Below, one piece after another: positions 11,275 through 21,511 of a stretch of 64,000 nt of DNA. Numbering within the stretch: position 1 is the stretch's first letter; each line of letters opens with the position of its first letter. The stretch covers positions 6,402,718-6,466,717 of the forward strand of contig NC_079890.1 of NCBI RefSeq assembly GCF_024868665.1. Direction: 5' to 3'. This DNA is from Triplophysa rosa. Lineage: Eukaryota > Chordata > Actinopteri > Cypriniformes > Nemacheilidae. The position numbers were made by a program, and so were the translations under genes. The notes under the pieces were generated by a model. The model was not told the origin of the DNA, searched no databases, and saw only the letters and a list, made by a program, of their open reading frames with translations.

Positions 11275-12432
11275 TGTGTGTTTTACTACTTTTAAACAAG
11301 TGCTTTGTTAAATGAGTTTACACAACTTCTATTATTATTCTATGTTGTTTAATTGTGTATAAAACAAGCAAAGACTATGAGGTGATAGACTGCACAACCA
11401 CATGAAGACTTAAACTCCACCAACAGTGAAGAACTTTTAGAACTTTAGTTCGCCAAACATGGAGATGTGCTCTGTGTCATATACACAAATACAAAACACC
11501 ATCAGGGTAACACACGTTACGTGAAAATGATAGTATAAACATTAACTAAACAACTTATAATGTTAAAAAACACTCAAATGTACACAGCTGCTAATACAAA
11601 TATATAAAGAAACTAAGTGATTAATGAAATATGACATGTTGTGCAGAGTTAAACAGGGAATTGTGGGAAAGTCCTTTACAGTTTTTCACAGTATACGTGA
11701 AGGTTATTTACAGTTTAATTCTACAGAGATGTCAGTGTAAAGAAATAGTGAAGTGCACGGCAGCACAGGGTGCCAAACATTGACCATCAACAGAAATAAG
11801 GTCTGTACACTGTGAACTGAAGTGACGTGATCTGAACAAACTGACTGTGAAATGAACAGAGAAATTCTGTAGTTCTGACACAAGTGTTCTGACAACCAGT
11901 GTTTTCTGTGAGAAATCACCATTAAACTCTACAAACACCATCACCACCTTCACTTATTACAACACCACCTTCACTTTATTTCTGTTGTGCGTTTACAAAA
12001 GATCTTATTGACAATTAACACAAGTTTAGATGTTGACAGTTGTTGTTTAGTCACCATTATGCTGATCAGTGTTTGCTTTAGTTGGGCTTGACCCTTTGCT
12101 TTTACCTTAAGGTTTTCTTTAGCTTTTATGGCTGAAAAACGCAGAGAGAAAGTGATTTCATGTTCTTTCTGATGGTGAGAGTCGTCATACTGGTCTGTCT
12201 CCATTCATGTATTCACCGGTTATAAGAACTTTTGTGATGCTCACAGACATTACAGTGTTAAGTGATATTATGAAGAACTTTAAAACACATCATGCACATT
12301 AAAAATGGCTATAACATGAGATACGCAGACATCAAGATTCAACCTGATCATCTCAACAATGGTGATAACTAACAAACTATTCAGATAAACGCAATGCATT
12401 CTGGGTACCATCATAGCACACAACTCATCCAT
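11275..12432. repeat. Loop of the inverted repeat, with a half-palindrome copy
   Basis: The 1.16 kb spacer between the arms holds no gene. Its right half (11930-12410) is homologous and collinear with 5810-6400, with CACCATTATGCTGATCAGTG at 12050 and CTCAACAATGGTGATAA at 12350. It abuts the right arm through GCAATGCATTCTGGGTA, as in the smaller palindrome at 18803-19595. Confidence 0.65.
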
Positions 12433-13334
12433 GATTCCCAGCATGCATTGCAACATGAAGCTTTTCATTTAATGTCACCACTGTTGAGATTCATACATTG
12501 ATTATTCATGTCTATGTGTGAAATACCAGCTCCAGTATTTTAATGTAAATAATGTTTTCAAAATATGTTCATATAGTGTTATCACAAGAAATCTGTGCTT
12601 TGAGCCGAATCTCTTTCACACACATATAACCAAAACCCTACAAACATATGAATCACATAATACAAACATTCAACTAGATGACAATTTACATCATCATCAT
12701 CATCATCAACCAGACAAATAAATCTGATCACTTCTTCTTTTGAGTGTCCTTCATTTTCCAGCCCAAAGAGAGATCACAGTACATCAGATCAAGGGGAAGA
12801 GCCCAACTAAAGTAAACACTGATCACATTAATGGTGACTTTAATAACAATGAAACATCAAGTCATTCATGTTCTGCAGCATGTTGATTTGTTAAAGTCCC
12901 TGTGAAGCAGAATTGGTGATTGTCTTCAGTTTTCTGACATATTTCACAATGAAAGTAAATATTGAATGAGGAAGAATAGTGGGTGTGGTTCATGTTTTCT
13001 ACTGTGATTGATTGGATGAATAAAAACAATATGTTCTGCTCAAGCCGTCAAACTCACATCATCAGAGAAAGATCACCACTAGAGGACAGAAGTGCATTTT
13101 CAGATTTCATGATAATTACTTTTGTTTTTGTCAGTAACATGGAAAAATGTCAATTTGGTGTAAATGTATGGCGTTTTATGTAATTTTACTATTTTAATAA
13201 AAAAATGTGAAAATACTGTTACATTATACTGCATTTTCCCTGTAAAAATACATTTATTTTTTACAGTGTAGAGATAGCATCTAATTAATATTTACATTTA
13301 TCACAAAGAACTGTGAAGTCTACATGGTGTAAAT

Positions 13335-16300
13335 TCAAAAAATTCAAGATGGCGCCGCGGATGGCTGCCTCGGTTTGGAGTGCTCTAGTACTTATGTCTT
13401 TTTTGTTTGTTTTTCCTGTTTTAAGCTACTCTTCTTTAATCACTTTTACCAGGGACGAATTGCTTAACATTAAGCAATGCCCTTCTATCAATCTTTTCCC
13501 TAATTTTGAAAATTCAGACGTCTTACTGGACATTTTACTCGGAGGAGCGGCAGCTCTGTACAAACGCTCTAAAAGACGCAAGCGGGGAAAGCGAGCGGGT
13601 GCGCTCGTCAGACTCCGACGACGCGGATTTAGGACCCCGCTGCCGAGTATACACCTGGCGAATGTCCGCTCCCTTACCAACAAAACGGACGAAATACTCT
13701 TACTCACCAGGACAAACAAAGATTTTTCCAACTCCGCTGCGCTGTGTTTCACAGAAACATGGCTCAATGACACCATACCGGACAGCGCGTTACATCTGCC
13801 GGGTTTTCAGCTGTTCAGAGCGGATCGCATTGCCGAGTCAACAGGGAAGACACGTGGTGGTGGATTATGTTTTTATATAAACGAAGGTTGGTGCAGAGAT
13901 ATAACAACACTGAAGAAGATGTGCTTTTCGTACTTAGAAGCGTTCTCTATCAACTGCAAACCTTTTTATTCGCCACGCGAGTTTTCCTCATTTATTCTCG
14001 TGAATGTTTACATTCCTCCACATGCTTGTGCGAGCGCGGCGCTGCAACAGCTGGCGGATTACATCACTGACACGGAGCAGCAACACCCGGATTCTCTTAT
14101 TATTATTATTGGGGACTTTAACAGAGCAAACCTCTCCCGTGAGCTGCCAAAATACAGGCAGCATATCACATGCCCCACCAGAGACAGCAACATTCTGGAT
14201 CACTGTTACACCACAATACGGGATGCATACCACTCTGTTCCCAGAGCAGCTCTGGGTCTCTCTGATCATTGCCTGGTTCATCTTCTTCCGACCTACAGAC
14301 AGAAGCTTAAATCTGCCAAGCCTGTAGCAAGAACAGCAAAGAGATGGAGCAGCGAAACAGAGCGGGCCTTACAAGCCTGTTTCGACTGCACGGATTGGAG
14401 TGTCTTTGAAGCTGCAGCCACTGATCTGGATGAGTTAACTGACACAGTGACATCCTACATCAGCTTCTGTGAGGACATGTGTATTCCCACCAGGACTCGC
14501 TTAACATACAACAATGACAAACCATGGTTTACAATGAAACTGAGACAGCTTCGTCAGGCCAAAGAAGATGCTTACAGAAGTGGGGACAAAGTCTTGTATA
14601 ATCAGGCCAAAAACACACTGACAAAGGAGATAAGAGCAGCTAAGAGAAGCTACTCTGAAAAGCTGAAGAACCAGTTTTCAGCCAACGACCCTGCATCGGT
14701 GTGGAAAGGCCTGAAAGACATTACCAACTACAAGCCATCATCCCCTCAGTCTATGGGTAATCAACGACTGGCTGACGACCTGAACGACTTCTATTGTCGT
14801 TTTGAAATGCAGAGTCTCACCCTTCACACCCGCCCTGACCCTATCTCTGCTATACCATTAACACCTCCTCTTGACATTCAACCTGCACTTAAGATCTGCG
14901 AAGAGGATGTTTGCCAGCTTTTCCGCAAACAAAAGATCAGAAAAGCACCAGGCCCAGACAATGTCTCACCCTCCTGCCTGAAAGTCTGTGCGGAGCAGCT
15001 GTCGCCCATCTTCACTAATATTTTTAACAGATCTTTGGAGCAGTGTGAAGTCCCTTCATGCTTCAAACGCTCCACCATCATCCCTGTACAGAAGAAACCC
15101 AAAATATCTGGACTTAATGACTACAGGCCTGTTGCTTTAACATCTGTGGTCATGAAGTCATTTGAGAGACTTGTACTGGCCCACCTGAAGGACATCACCA
15201 GACCACTTCTTGATCCCCTCCAGTTTGCTTACCGAGCAAACAGGTCTGTGGACGATGCAGTAAACATGGGACTGCATTACATCCTACAACACCTAGACAG
15301 ACCAGGGACTTACGTCAGGATCCTGTTTGTAGACTTCAGCTCGGCCTTCAACACCATAATCCCAGACCTCCTCCTGCCCAAGCTTACCCAGCTCTCTGTG
15401 CCAACCTCTACCTGTCAGTGGATTATTAACTTCCTGTCGAACAGGCAGCAGCTAGTGAGGTTGGGAAAATTTAAATCCAGCACATGTACCATCAGCACCG
15501 GAGCTCCTCAAGGATGTGTTCTTTCTCCACTGCTATATTCACTCTACACAAACGAATGCACCTCTACAGACCCTTCTGTCAAACTCCTGAAGTTTGCAGA
15601 TGACACCACAGTCATTGGCCTTATTCAAGACGGTGATGAATCTGCCTACAGAAAGGAGGTTGCTCAGCTGGCTGCCTGGTGTAGTCAAAACAACCTAGAG
15701 CTGAATGCATTCAAGACAGTGGAGATGATAGTGGATTTCAGAAGGAACCCTCCATCACTTCCTCCCCTCACCATCCTGGACAGCACTGTGGATACTGTGG
15801 AGTCATTCAGGTTCCTGGGCTCCACCATCTCTCAGGACCTGAAGTGGGAGTCCCACATAGACTCCATTGTAAAGAAGGCCCAGCAGAGGTTATACTTCCT
15901 CCGTCAATTGAGGAAGTTCAACCTACCACAGGAGCTACTGACCCAGTTCTACTCAGTGGTCATCGAATCTGTTCTGTGCACTTCAATTACTGTTTGGTAT
16001 GGCTCGGCCACCAAATCAGACCTACGAAGACTACAACGGACAGTTCGTAGTGCTGAGAAAATTATTGGTGCTCCTCTGCCCACACTTCAGGACCTGTACG
16101 ATTCCAGAGTGAAAAACAGGGCAAGAAAAATCATCATTGACTCCACACACCCAGCACACAAACTCTTTGATCTGCTGCCCTCTGGCCGGCGCTTTAGAGC
16201 ACCAAACACCAGGACTTCCAGACACAGAAGCAGCTTCTTCCCCCAGGCAATCTCCCTCCTAAACAGATAACTGCTCCTTAAGAGCAATATTCCACTTCCA

Positions 16301-16662
16301 CTACTCCTATAGTGTGCACTATAGTGCCTTATTATATCTACATCTTATGTATACATGTATATAACACTACCTCTACTTACTAAATTATCCATTTGCACAA
16401 GTGTACATACAATCTGTTAATATGTTTATTCTACTATATACTACCCTGTACAATGTCTCTTATATGTTATTATCCCCCATTTTCTGTAAAATAGTCTTTA
16501 TTTTATATATGCACAATTTAGAATCTTTTAGACTGTAAATCGTATTATATTGTATTGTCATTGTGTTGAATGTCTGTACTAGAAGCTTCCAACACCAAAG
16601 AAAATTCCTTGTGTGTGCAAGCACACTTGGCAATAAAGCTCTTCTGATTCTGATTCTGATTC
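13335..16662 (+). mobile_element. Full-length L2/CR1-type LINE retrotransposon
   Basis: The 3.33 kb element starts 14 bases before the ORF start codon (short 5' UTR ending in CAAG) and ends with AATAAA (16632-16637) followed by three GATTCT units. It is flanked by TAAAT at 13330-13334 and 16663-16667, a 5-base duplication (4 bases if the shared T belongs to the tail). The GATTCT tail and a single ORF carrying endonuclease and RT fit the L2/CR1/Rex group; I do not name the family. Insertion into an arm of an older palindrome and the intact ORF both point to a recent event. Confidence 0.9.
13349..16270 (+). CDS. LINE ORF: AP endonuclease and reverse transcriptase, 973 aa
   Basis: I chose the ATG at 13349 because it lies inside the element and has a good context (CAAGATGG). 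The frame is also open upstream to 13313, but that part is host flank. Order: basic N-terminal segment (RRKRGKRAG, near residue 85); AP-type endonuclease with ETWLND (~135), IGDFNRANL (~255) and LSDHCLVHL (~305); a linker rich in Lys; reverse transcriptase with NDYRPVALT, FVDFSSAFN (~665), TGAPQGCVLSPL (~717) and catalytic FADD (~749); then a C-terminal region ending in SLLNR. No internal stop or frameshift is present. The protein nicks DNA and primes reverse transcription on the target. Both catalytic centres look complete, so it may be active. Confidence 0.92.
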   Translation: MAPRMAASVWSALVLMSFLFVFPVLSYSSLITFTRDELLNIKQCPSINLFPNFENSDVLLDILLGGAAALYKRSKRRKRGKRAGALVRLRRRGFRTPLPSIHLANVRSLTNKTDEILLLTRTNKDFSNSAALCFTETWLNDTIPDSALHLPGFQLFRADRIAESTGKTRGGGLCFYINEGWCRDITTLKKMCFSYLEAFSINCKPFYSPREFSSFILVNVYIPPHACASAALQQLADYITDTEQQHPDSLIIIIGDFNRANLSRELPKYRQHITCPTRDSNILDHCYTTIRDAYHSVPRAALGLSDHCLVHLLPTYRQKLKSAKPVARTAKRWSSETERALQACFDCTDWSVFEAAATDLDELTDTVTSYISFCEDMCIPTRTRLTYNNDKPWFTMKLRQLRQAKEDAYRSGDKVLYNQAKNTLTKEIRAAKRSYSEKLKNQFSANDPASVWKGLKDITNYKPSSPQSMGNQRLADDLNDFYCRFEMQSLTLHTRPDPISAIPLTPPLDIQPALKICEEDVCQLFRKQKIRKAPGPDNVSPSCLKVCAEQLSPIFTNIFNRSLEQCEVPSCFKRSTIIPVQKKPKISGLNDYRPVALTSVVMKSFERLVLAHLKDITRPLLDPLQFAYRANRSVDDAVNMGLHYILQHLDRPGTYVRILFVDFSSAFNTIIPDLLLPKLTQLSVPTSTCQWIINFLSNRQQLVRLGKFKSSTCTISTGAPQGCVLSPLLYSLYTNECTSTDPSVKLLKFADDTTVIGLIQDGDESAYRKEVAQLAAWCSQNNLELNAFKTVEMIVDFRRNPPSLPPLTILDSTVDTVESFRFLGSTISQDLKWESHIDSIVKKAQQRLYFLRQLRKFNLPQELLTQFYSVVIESVLCTSITVWYGSATKSDLRRLQRTVRSAEKIIGAPLPTLQDLYDSRVKNRARKIIIDSTHPAHKLFDLLPSGRRFRAPNTRTSRHRSSFFPQAISLLNR

Positions 16663-16835
16663 TAAATAGAATATATAAGGCAACTAGTACATGTAGCCGC
16701 TGCTAAATTCAACTGGGAAAATAAAGACTATATTTGGTGTCAATGTGTGTTTTTTAAATATTTTTTACAGTTATGATAAAAATGCGATATGACGGCGAAA
16801 TTCTAATGGATTTTTCAGTAAAAATACACTTTATC

Positions 16836-17030
16836 TTTTGGGATCACAATAATGGTGATTTTTGTGGGCACAAAAGTGATATTGATTCAGTTTCATTATC
16901 ATTCAGGACTTGCAACCTGACTTGGACTCGCCTCTCTTGACTTGGGACTTGATTGGGACTTGAAAACAATGACTTGGTCCCACCTCTGGAAACAATTAAT
17001 GGAAATCACAGCAAGAACACTAAAAGCTTT
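16836..17030. other. Intergenic, repeat remnants
   Basis: GGATCACAATAATGGTGATT at 16840 and AAAAGTGATATTGATTCA at 16872 match the repeat at 54715-54785. No gene is seen. Confidence 0.5.
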
Positions 17031-17170
17031 CCTGTAGCTCAGTGGTAAAAGCATTGCGTTAACAAAGCAAGGTTGTGGGTTTGATCCCAGGGGATTACAC
17101 ATACCTATGTATAAATGTATAGGATAATGCAATGTAAGTCGCTTAAAGTGTCTGGTAAATGTAAATTAAC
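17031..17170 (+). repeat. tRNA-derived SINE
   Basis: A tRNA-like head carries an A box (TAGCTCAGTGG, 17034-17044) and a B box (GGGTTTGATCCC, 17077-17088). It is followed by an unrelated body and a conserved tail, AATGTAAGTCGCTTAAAG...CTGGTAAATG. The reverse-oriented copy at 21512-21655 shares the same layout and tail. The A and B boxes are the internal RNA polymerase III promoter of this class. The tail looks like that of common cyprinid SINEs; the family name is not assigned. It is not a functional tRNA gene because no acceptor stem closes. Confidence 0.8.
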
Positions 17171-17700
17171 AGTATTATATTGTGCAAATTATAATGTCTT
17201 TTACAGTAATAAACTGTTGTTGCAGATGACAGTAGGTATGCTGTAAAATTACAGCTATGTGCTGGCAAATATAGCTGCCAGTTGTTTACTGTAATTTAAC
17301 AGGGATTTTTTTTAAAGTGCAGGATTTCAACGTTGTTTAAATTTTCAAAATCAAAACAAAATCCAGCGGTCATTCGACATTGACCCATGACCTTGATTCA
17401 ACAGTGACTCAATGTTGAAATGCACACTGGGCGTGTTAATGTGATCTTAATTTCTGTATTGCATGTCACTGATGTTTACCAGTTTTGACGATTTTTACCA
17501 TTACTAAATTATCAAAAACAACCATCAGGGAACGTTATTTTCTTGTTGCAAAAAACCAAAACAATAAATAACCACCAGGGAACGTTACTTTCTGGTTATT
17601 TAAAAAAAGAAACGTTATTTTTTGGTTCCCAACCAAAACGTCAGGGGAACGTTCTGTGTTTGCTGGGGTAAATCAACCAATAATAATTAAGAACTGGAAG
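17171..17700. repeat. Repeat-derived intergenic sequence with GGAACGTTA words
   Basis: Bases 17525-17660 repeat a CAGGGAACGTTA(C/T)TTT word about four times and end with GTTCTGTGTTTGCTGGGG, typical of fish non-autonomous DNA repeats. Bases 17225-17300 contain a small palindrome (CTGTAAAATTACAGC, TGCTGGCAAATATAGCTGCCAG). Bases 17340-17440 hold the TTGATTCAACAGTGACTCAATGTTG type of repeat also seen near 54790 and 55690. No ORF. Confidence 0.55.
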
Positions 17701-18185
17701 TGTCCGTTTTATTTATTTTAAATATTTACACTCCAGTTATTATTTACATTACAATTTCAATGCCCAAATATTCTATTAAAAGGTCTATGTTCTTTAAAAG
17801 GGTGTACTTGCATTATTATATTATCATTACTTAATCAGTGGCATAAAATATTTATAAAATGAAAATGGGCGTAAGCCACGTTACTTTGATTATGCTTACT
17901 GTGATTATGAGCTAAATCATACTATTTAATTCAAATTATTTCGTTTACATGAGTTAAAGTGTAATAGCAATATTGCCAAAATCCTATTATATCCTAATAT
18001 GAGGATGCATGTAAACAGTCAATATAATAAGAATATAATTACGAACTATACATTTTAACATTTTTTAGGCTTTAAAAAATACTTGAAATTTAAAAAACAA
18101 TATTCACAAGTTCAGTATAATATCATATATGTGCCCTTCCCACAGGTAGGAAATAAACAGAAATTGAAAGCTCTCAAACACATTA
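17701..18185. other. AT-rich intergenic sequence
   Basis: No gene, repeat end or RNA feature is recognised. The stretch is strongly AT-rich. Confidence 0.5.
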
Positions 18186-18449
18186 CTGTCACAGTTATCT
18201 TCGGTTTTGATTTTGTCCTCTGTGTTCCTTGCCTGTGTTCATTATTAATTAATTAGCCCCATGCCTGTTTCTGTTGAGTCTAATTATGCTCCCCTCTGTA
18301 TTTAAACCCTGTCTGTTCCCGAGTTCTCTATCTGCTTTTGATTACGTGTGTTTTTAATCTCCTGTTTGGTTCCTGGTGTATTATTAAAGAACTCTTTTAG
18401 ATTATACCTTCTTCGTCATGCGCTTTATATACAAAGCCATTCTGTAACA
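18186..18449 (+). mobile_element. Solo-LTR-like block
   Basis: The block starts TGTCACAG and ends CTGTAACA, an inverted TGT..ACA pair typical of LTRs. Inside are TGTATTTAAACC (possible TATA box) and ATTAAAGAACTC (possible polyadenylation signal), in the order expected of an LTR on the plus strand. I see no internal coding region and no matching 4-5 base duplication at the flanks (ATTAC versus GAAAA), so it could be an older or rearranged solo LTR. The ends are my best guess. Confidence 0.4.
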
Positions 18450-18802
18450 GAAAAGTAAGTTATAATAGTGGCGTTTTCCTTTCCTTTTTTCCCCGTTGGT
18501 GTTTTATTTATATTTTCCACTCCCGGATTTCTTCCCCTGGCGTTCAGTATGGGATTACTTTTTTGTCAATAAAAATGAACGCAGAACGAAAATAACGTAA
18601 AAAACCCCCACTTTGATAATGAAAACAATTAACTCAATTGCAAGAATGTGACATGATTTTCAAATAAACTGCTATTTTTCTTAACAATTTTCTAAGTTTC
18701 ATTATAAGTTTCATTACTCTCATTGGTTAGTGAGATTTGGATTGACAGCTCCCTGACCAGGAAGTCTCAACTTTTAAGAACGTTCCCAGCTGACAAAAGT
18801 CA
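18450..18802. other. Intergenic, nothing recognised
   Basis: No ORF or repeat boundary is supported in this AT-rich stretch. Confidence 0.4.
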
Positions 18803-19595
18803 CCATCATGGTGATCAGTGTTTCCTTGAGTTGGGTTCTTGACCCTTGACATTTACTCTTTAGTTTTGTTGTAACTATGTACTTTTAAAGTACTTTTGTA
18901 TTTGTAATGCAAATGATAATTTAATCAAATGTTGTTTGTCATTACTATCATGTTTAAATTTGAATAAATTGCTGTGCTGCTGATCCTGAAAGAATATTAC
19001 ACTGGGAGTTTAATTGCATTTTGCTGTCTAGAAAGATTTGTGAAAACTGAAATAAATAAATATTTAAACAAAAACCGAATTTAGACACACAGACATCAAG
19101 AATCCGCGTATGAATCTCAAAAATGGTGACAATCAGCAAACGAAAACTACATGTTGCAATGCATGCTGGGTAACATCATAGCACAAAACTGCATCGCAGT
19201 TGATGCATTTATCTAAATTAGTTGGTTGATTCTCACCATTGCTGAGATTCATACACTGATTCTTGATGTCTGTGTGATTCTAAAATGTGTTTTGATAAAC
19301 ACATCCATTTTTCACAAATCTTTCTAGACATTAAAATGCAATCAAACTCCCTGATCTTATACTGTTCTTTCAGGATCAACAGCATAGCACTCAATCCAAA
19401 CGCAAGCAGTGAATCAAATTACAACATCACAGTGGTGGCCACGGTTCCATACCAACACCATTTGGTTAGGTTCTCGTTTGTACTACCATAACAAATGCAC
19501 TTTAAAAGCACGCAGTTTCAGCAGATCAAATAAAGTAATAGTCAAGGGTCAAGATCCCAACTCAAGGAAACACTGATCACCATGATGGTAATATT
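18803..19595. repeat. Palindromic element with ~330-bp arms
   Basis: The left arm (18803-19135) starts CACCATCATGGTGATCAGTG, and the right arm (19230-19595) ends CACTGATCACCATGATGGT. Inner blocks also mirror (ATGAATCTCAAAAATGGTGA at 19110 versus TCACCATTGCTGAGATTCAT at 19231; AGAAAGATTTGTG versus CACAAATCTTTCT). The ~95-base loop holds TGTTGCAATGCATGCTGGGT, as in the larger palindrome. It belongs to the same family and has no coding region. Confidence 0.75.
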
Positions 19596-19889
19596 CTTAA
19601 AGAGTACATTCCTCGAGATCATAAAAAATACATTTCATGAAGTGTTTAATTTTGCCGTGTTTGAATGTAAGCAATCTGCCAAGTTGTAAATCCGAATGTG
19701 AACGAATAACAAAGTTATTAGCTTATAAAAAAGGTAATCGACTCTGAATCACGCGAACAAGTCATGACCTGTCCGAATCTTTAACCACAATGTATCTACG
19801 TCACTAAAAATAATCCCTGCCTACTGACTGCGAAAACTTAACTCTCTCCTCCCCAAACACTGTACTAGCTCGTTCGTGACGTGTGCATC

Positions 19890-20165
19890 ATGTCTAAGAG
19901 AAGCTGTGTTCTATGTAGTGAAACTAAGTCAGTCTTATTTTCACTACCAAAGGAAGAACTTCTGAGGAAAAAATGGTTACTATTTATTTTTCAAACGACA
20001 CCAAAGGAGTATAAACCGAACGTTTTACTTTGCGCGCGTCATTTTACCGAAGATTGCTTCATCAATCTTGGCGCCTTTACTGCAGGATACATTAAACGTC
20101 TTTCCTTAAAAGATGTTGCAATACCAACTTTATTTGGACCTGTAAGCTCCACCGAATCACAACCT
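19890..20165 (+). CDS. THAP zinc-finger first exon
   Basis: The ATG at 19890 opens a THAP domain at the extreme N terminus, as is usual for the family. Zinc ligands are Cys6, Cys9, Cys48 and His51 (C-X2-C-X38-C-X2-H), with the conserved Trp29, the HF pair (51-52) and a closing IPTLF motif. THAP domains are DNA-binding C2CH fingers found in host transcription regulators and in P-element and Kolobok-type transposases. A consensus donor (CCT/GTAAGT, GT at 20166-20167) ends the exon soon after the domain; an earlier donor-like site is near 20141. I find no later exon with confidence. It may be a host gene start, a transposase-derived gene or a broken copy. The unspliced frame runs to 20315. Confidence 0.75.
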
Positions 20166-20171
20166 GTAAGT

Positions 20172-20630
20172 GTGACTCTTTATTTTTGTCTTTACTTAAA
20201 ATTAAATTTGTGTGACGTTATCTCATGTCTGTGTTTAGCTAACGTTACCGTTATTTTTGGGGTTGTTACTGTTTGTTTACCTAACGTTAGCTATAAACTC
20301 GTTGCGCTAATGTAAGTGTTCAACCATATTAACTCGCAAAGTCTTTATTTCAAGAACTGCGTGGTGTACTATAGTTATAATAACATCTGAAGATACGAAC
20401 ACCGTACACTGTATGCCGTGATAACTAACTGTTACAAGAGAAGTGTCTAAAACAGTCCTTTTTCTTACTGGCATCTGTATAAGGATTAAAGAATGATTCG
20501 TCAGACTCGGGCTCGAACTGGTAAGGTAAAATCGACGCCATCTCTCTCTATACACTGTTAATATCCAACCACCTGCAAACCGTAATACAGCAGTAATGAT
20601 AGGCGGTCCATTTGCGACACATGCTGAACG
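20172..20630. other. Probable intron or intergenic sequence
   Basis: Follows the THAP exon donor. No exon, repeat end or RNA gene is recognised. Confidence 0.35.
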
Positions 20631-20634
20631 CGTT

Positions 20635-20735
20635 TGACCAATCACAGCAGACTAGACCATTTGACCAATCACAGCAGACTAGACCATCTGACCAATCACA
20701 GCAGACTACACTATCTGACCAATCAGATTAGACTA
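20635..20735 (+). promoter_or_regulatory. 27-bp minisatellite of CCAAT boxes
   Basis: Four units with a 27-base period each begin GACCAATCA (starts near 20636, 20663, 20690 and 20717); the first three continue CAGCAGACTA and the fourth diverges. CCAAT in this context is a consensus NF-Y site. A CpG-bearing GGCGGAAAGGCGGAG stretch follows at 20739, and a possible 5' exon ends with a donor near 20808 (AAGTAAGGTAATA). The array may be a TATA-less promoter for a transcript reading right. The repeat is seen; the promoter role is an inference. Confidence 0.55.
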
Positions 20736-20869
20736 CGCTGGCGGAAAGGCGGAGATTACTCAGATGAATTGCGGAACGAATCATTTGAGAGTCAGTCAAG
20801 AAGTAAGGTAATAAAAACTGCTTATTATTACGAAATAATAGTATTTTTACATCATGTATGTACATAAAC

Positions 20870-21159
20870 TTGTTGTCGGACACTCCATAAACCAAAATAA
20901 GCCCTTAAAAATATTGAGGATTGTACTCTTTAAAACATTAAAAGATGTTTTTAAAACGTATTCAAACACATGAAAAACCTCTAAGGAATGTTCTTATAAC
21001 AAACTTTTGTTAGCTGGGGTGTATTTCAGTTTGTAGTTGTGTTTCTTTGGGTAAATAAAATTGTTGCAGTTTTTGTTGATATTTTCTGCAGTGATTCTGT
21101 TTGTTAACAGCAGATGTTCATCACTAATGACTCAATCATCACTATAATAATAATGAAAC
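20870..21159. other. Intergenic, DNA-repeat remnant
   Basis: TAACAAACTTTTGTTAGCTGGGGTG near 20998 is a repeat-like end. Otherwise no gene is seen. Confidence 0.35.
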
Positions 21160-21460
21160 TCAATACAAATTCTGTCAAACAGGAGCACAGAAAGGTGTTG
21201 GTTTTAGGATAAATCTGGGCCAGAATTGAAATGAACTGATGTTTAAATTTGGATCAGTTCTGCTTTCTTTGTTTTGTTTCTGGCTGACATGCGGCATTGC
21301 TTTGGCTTGCTTGTGGCCCAAACCTGGCAAACAGGAGCGGTCCACCCAAGTGCCATCATTCCGTGCCATATGTGGGCCAGATGAGGTGGTATGGGGACTA
21401 AGGTGTGGGCCGGATTTGGGCCGCAACGATTTGCTGGTTTGGTTGCTATCTGGGCATGTA
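21160..21460 (+). repeat. GGGCC-rich dispersed DNA repeat
   Basis: Bases 21160-21239 match 5400-5479 in inverse orientation. The following part has repeated TGTGGGCC, CCGGATTTGGGCC and CTATCTGGGC words, characteristic of fish non-autonomous DNA elements. Open frames across it on both strands are chance frames in GC-rich repeat. Confidence 0.6.
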
Positions 21461-21511
21461 AACAGACACCCCGTAAATGAAAATGTTTTATCAAAAATAA
21501 ATATAATACAT

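Larger units (their letters stand above)
12433..16835 (-). repeat. Right arm of the large inverted repeat, split by a LINE
   Basis: Bases 12433-13334 and 16664-16835 together form the complement of the left arm. The junction is precise: the target read GGTGTAAATAGAATATA, and the LINE lies between two copies of TAAAT. Removing it restores the arm, so the LINE is younger than the palindrome. Confidence 0.85.

Noticed and set aside
12692..12715. His-rich peptide (CAT repeat)
   Set aside because: It is a microsatellite inside the palindrome arm; the mirror arm has a shorter run and no conserved frame.
17031..17105. tRNA gene from the A and B boxes
   Set aside because: No acceptor stem closes and the head continues into a SINE body and tail; the reverse copy at 21512 shows the same non-tRNA body.
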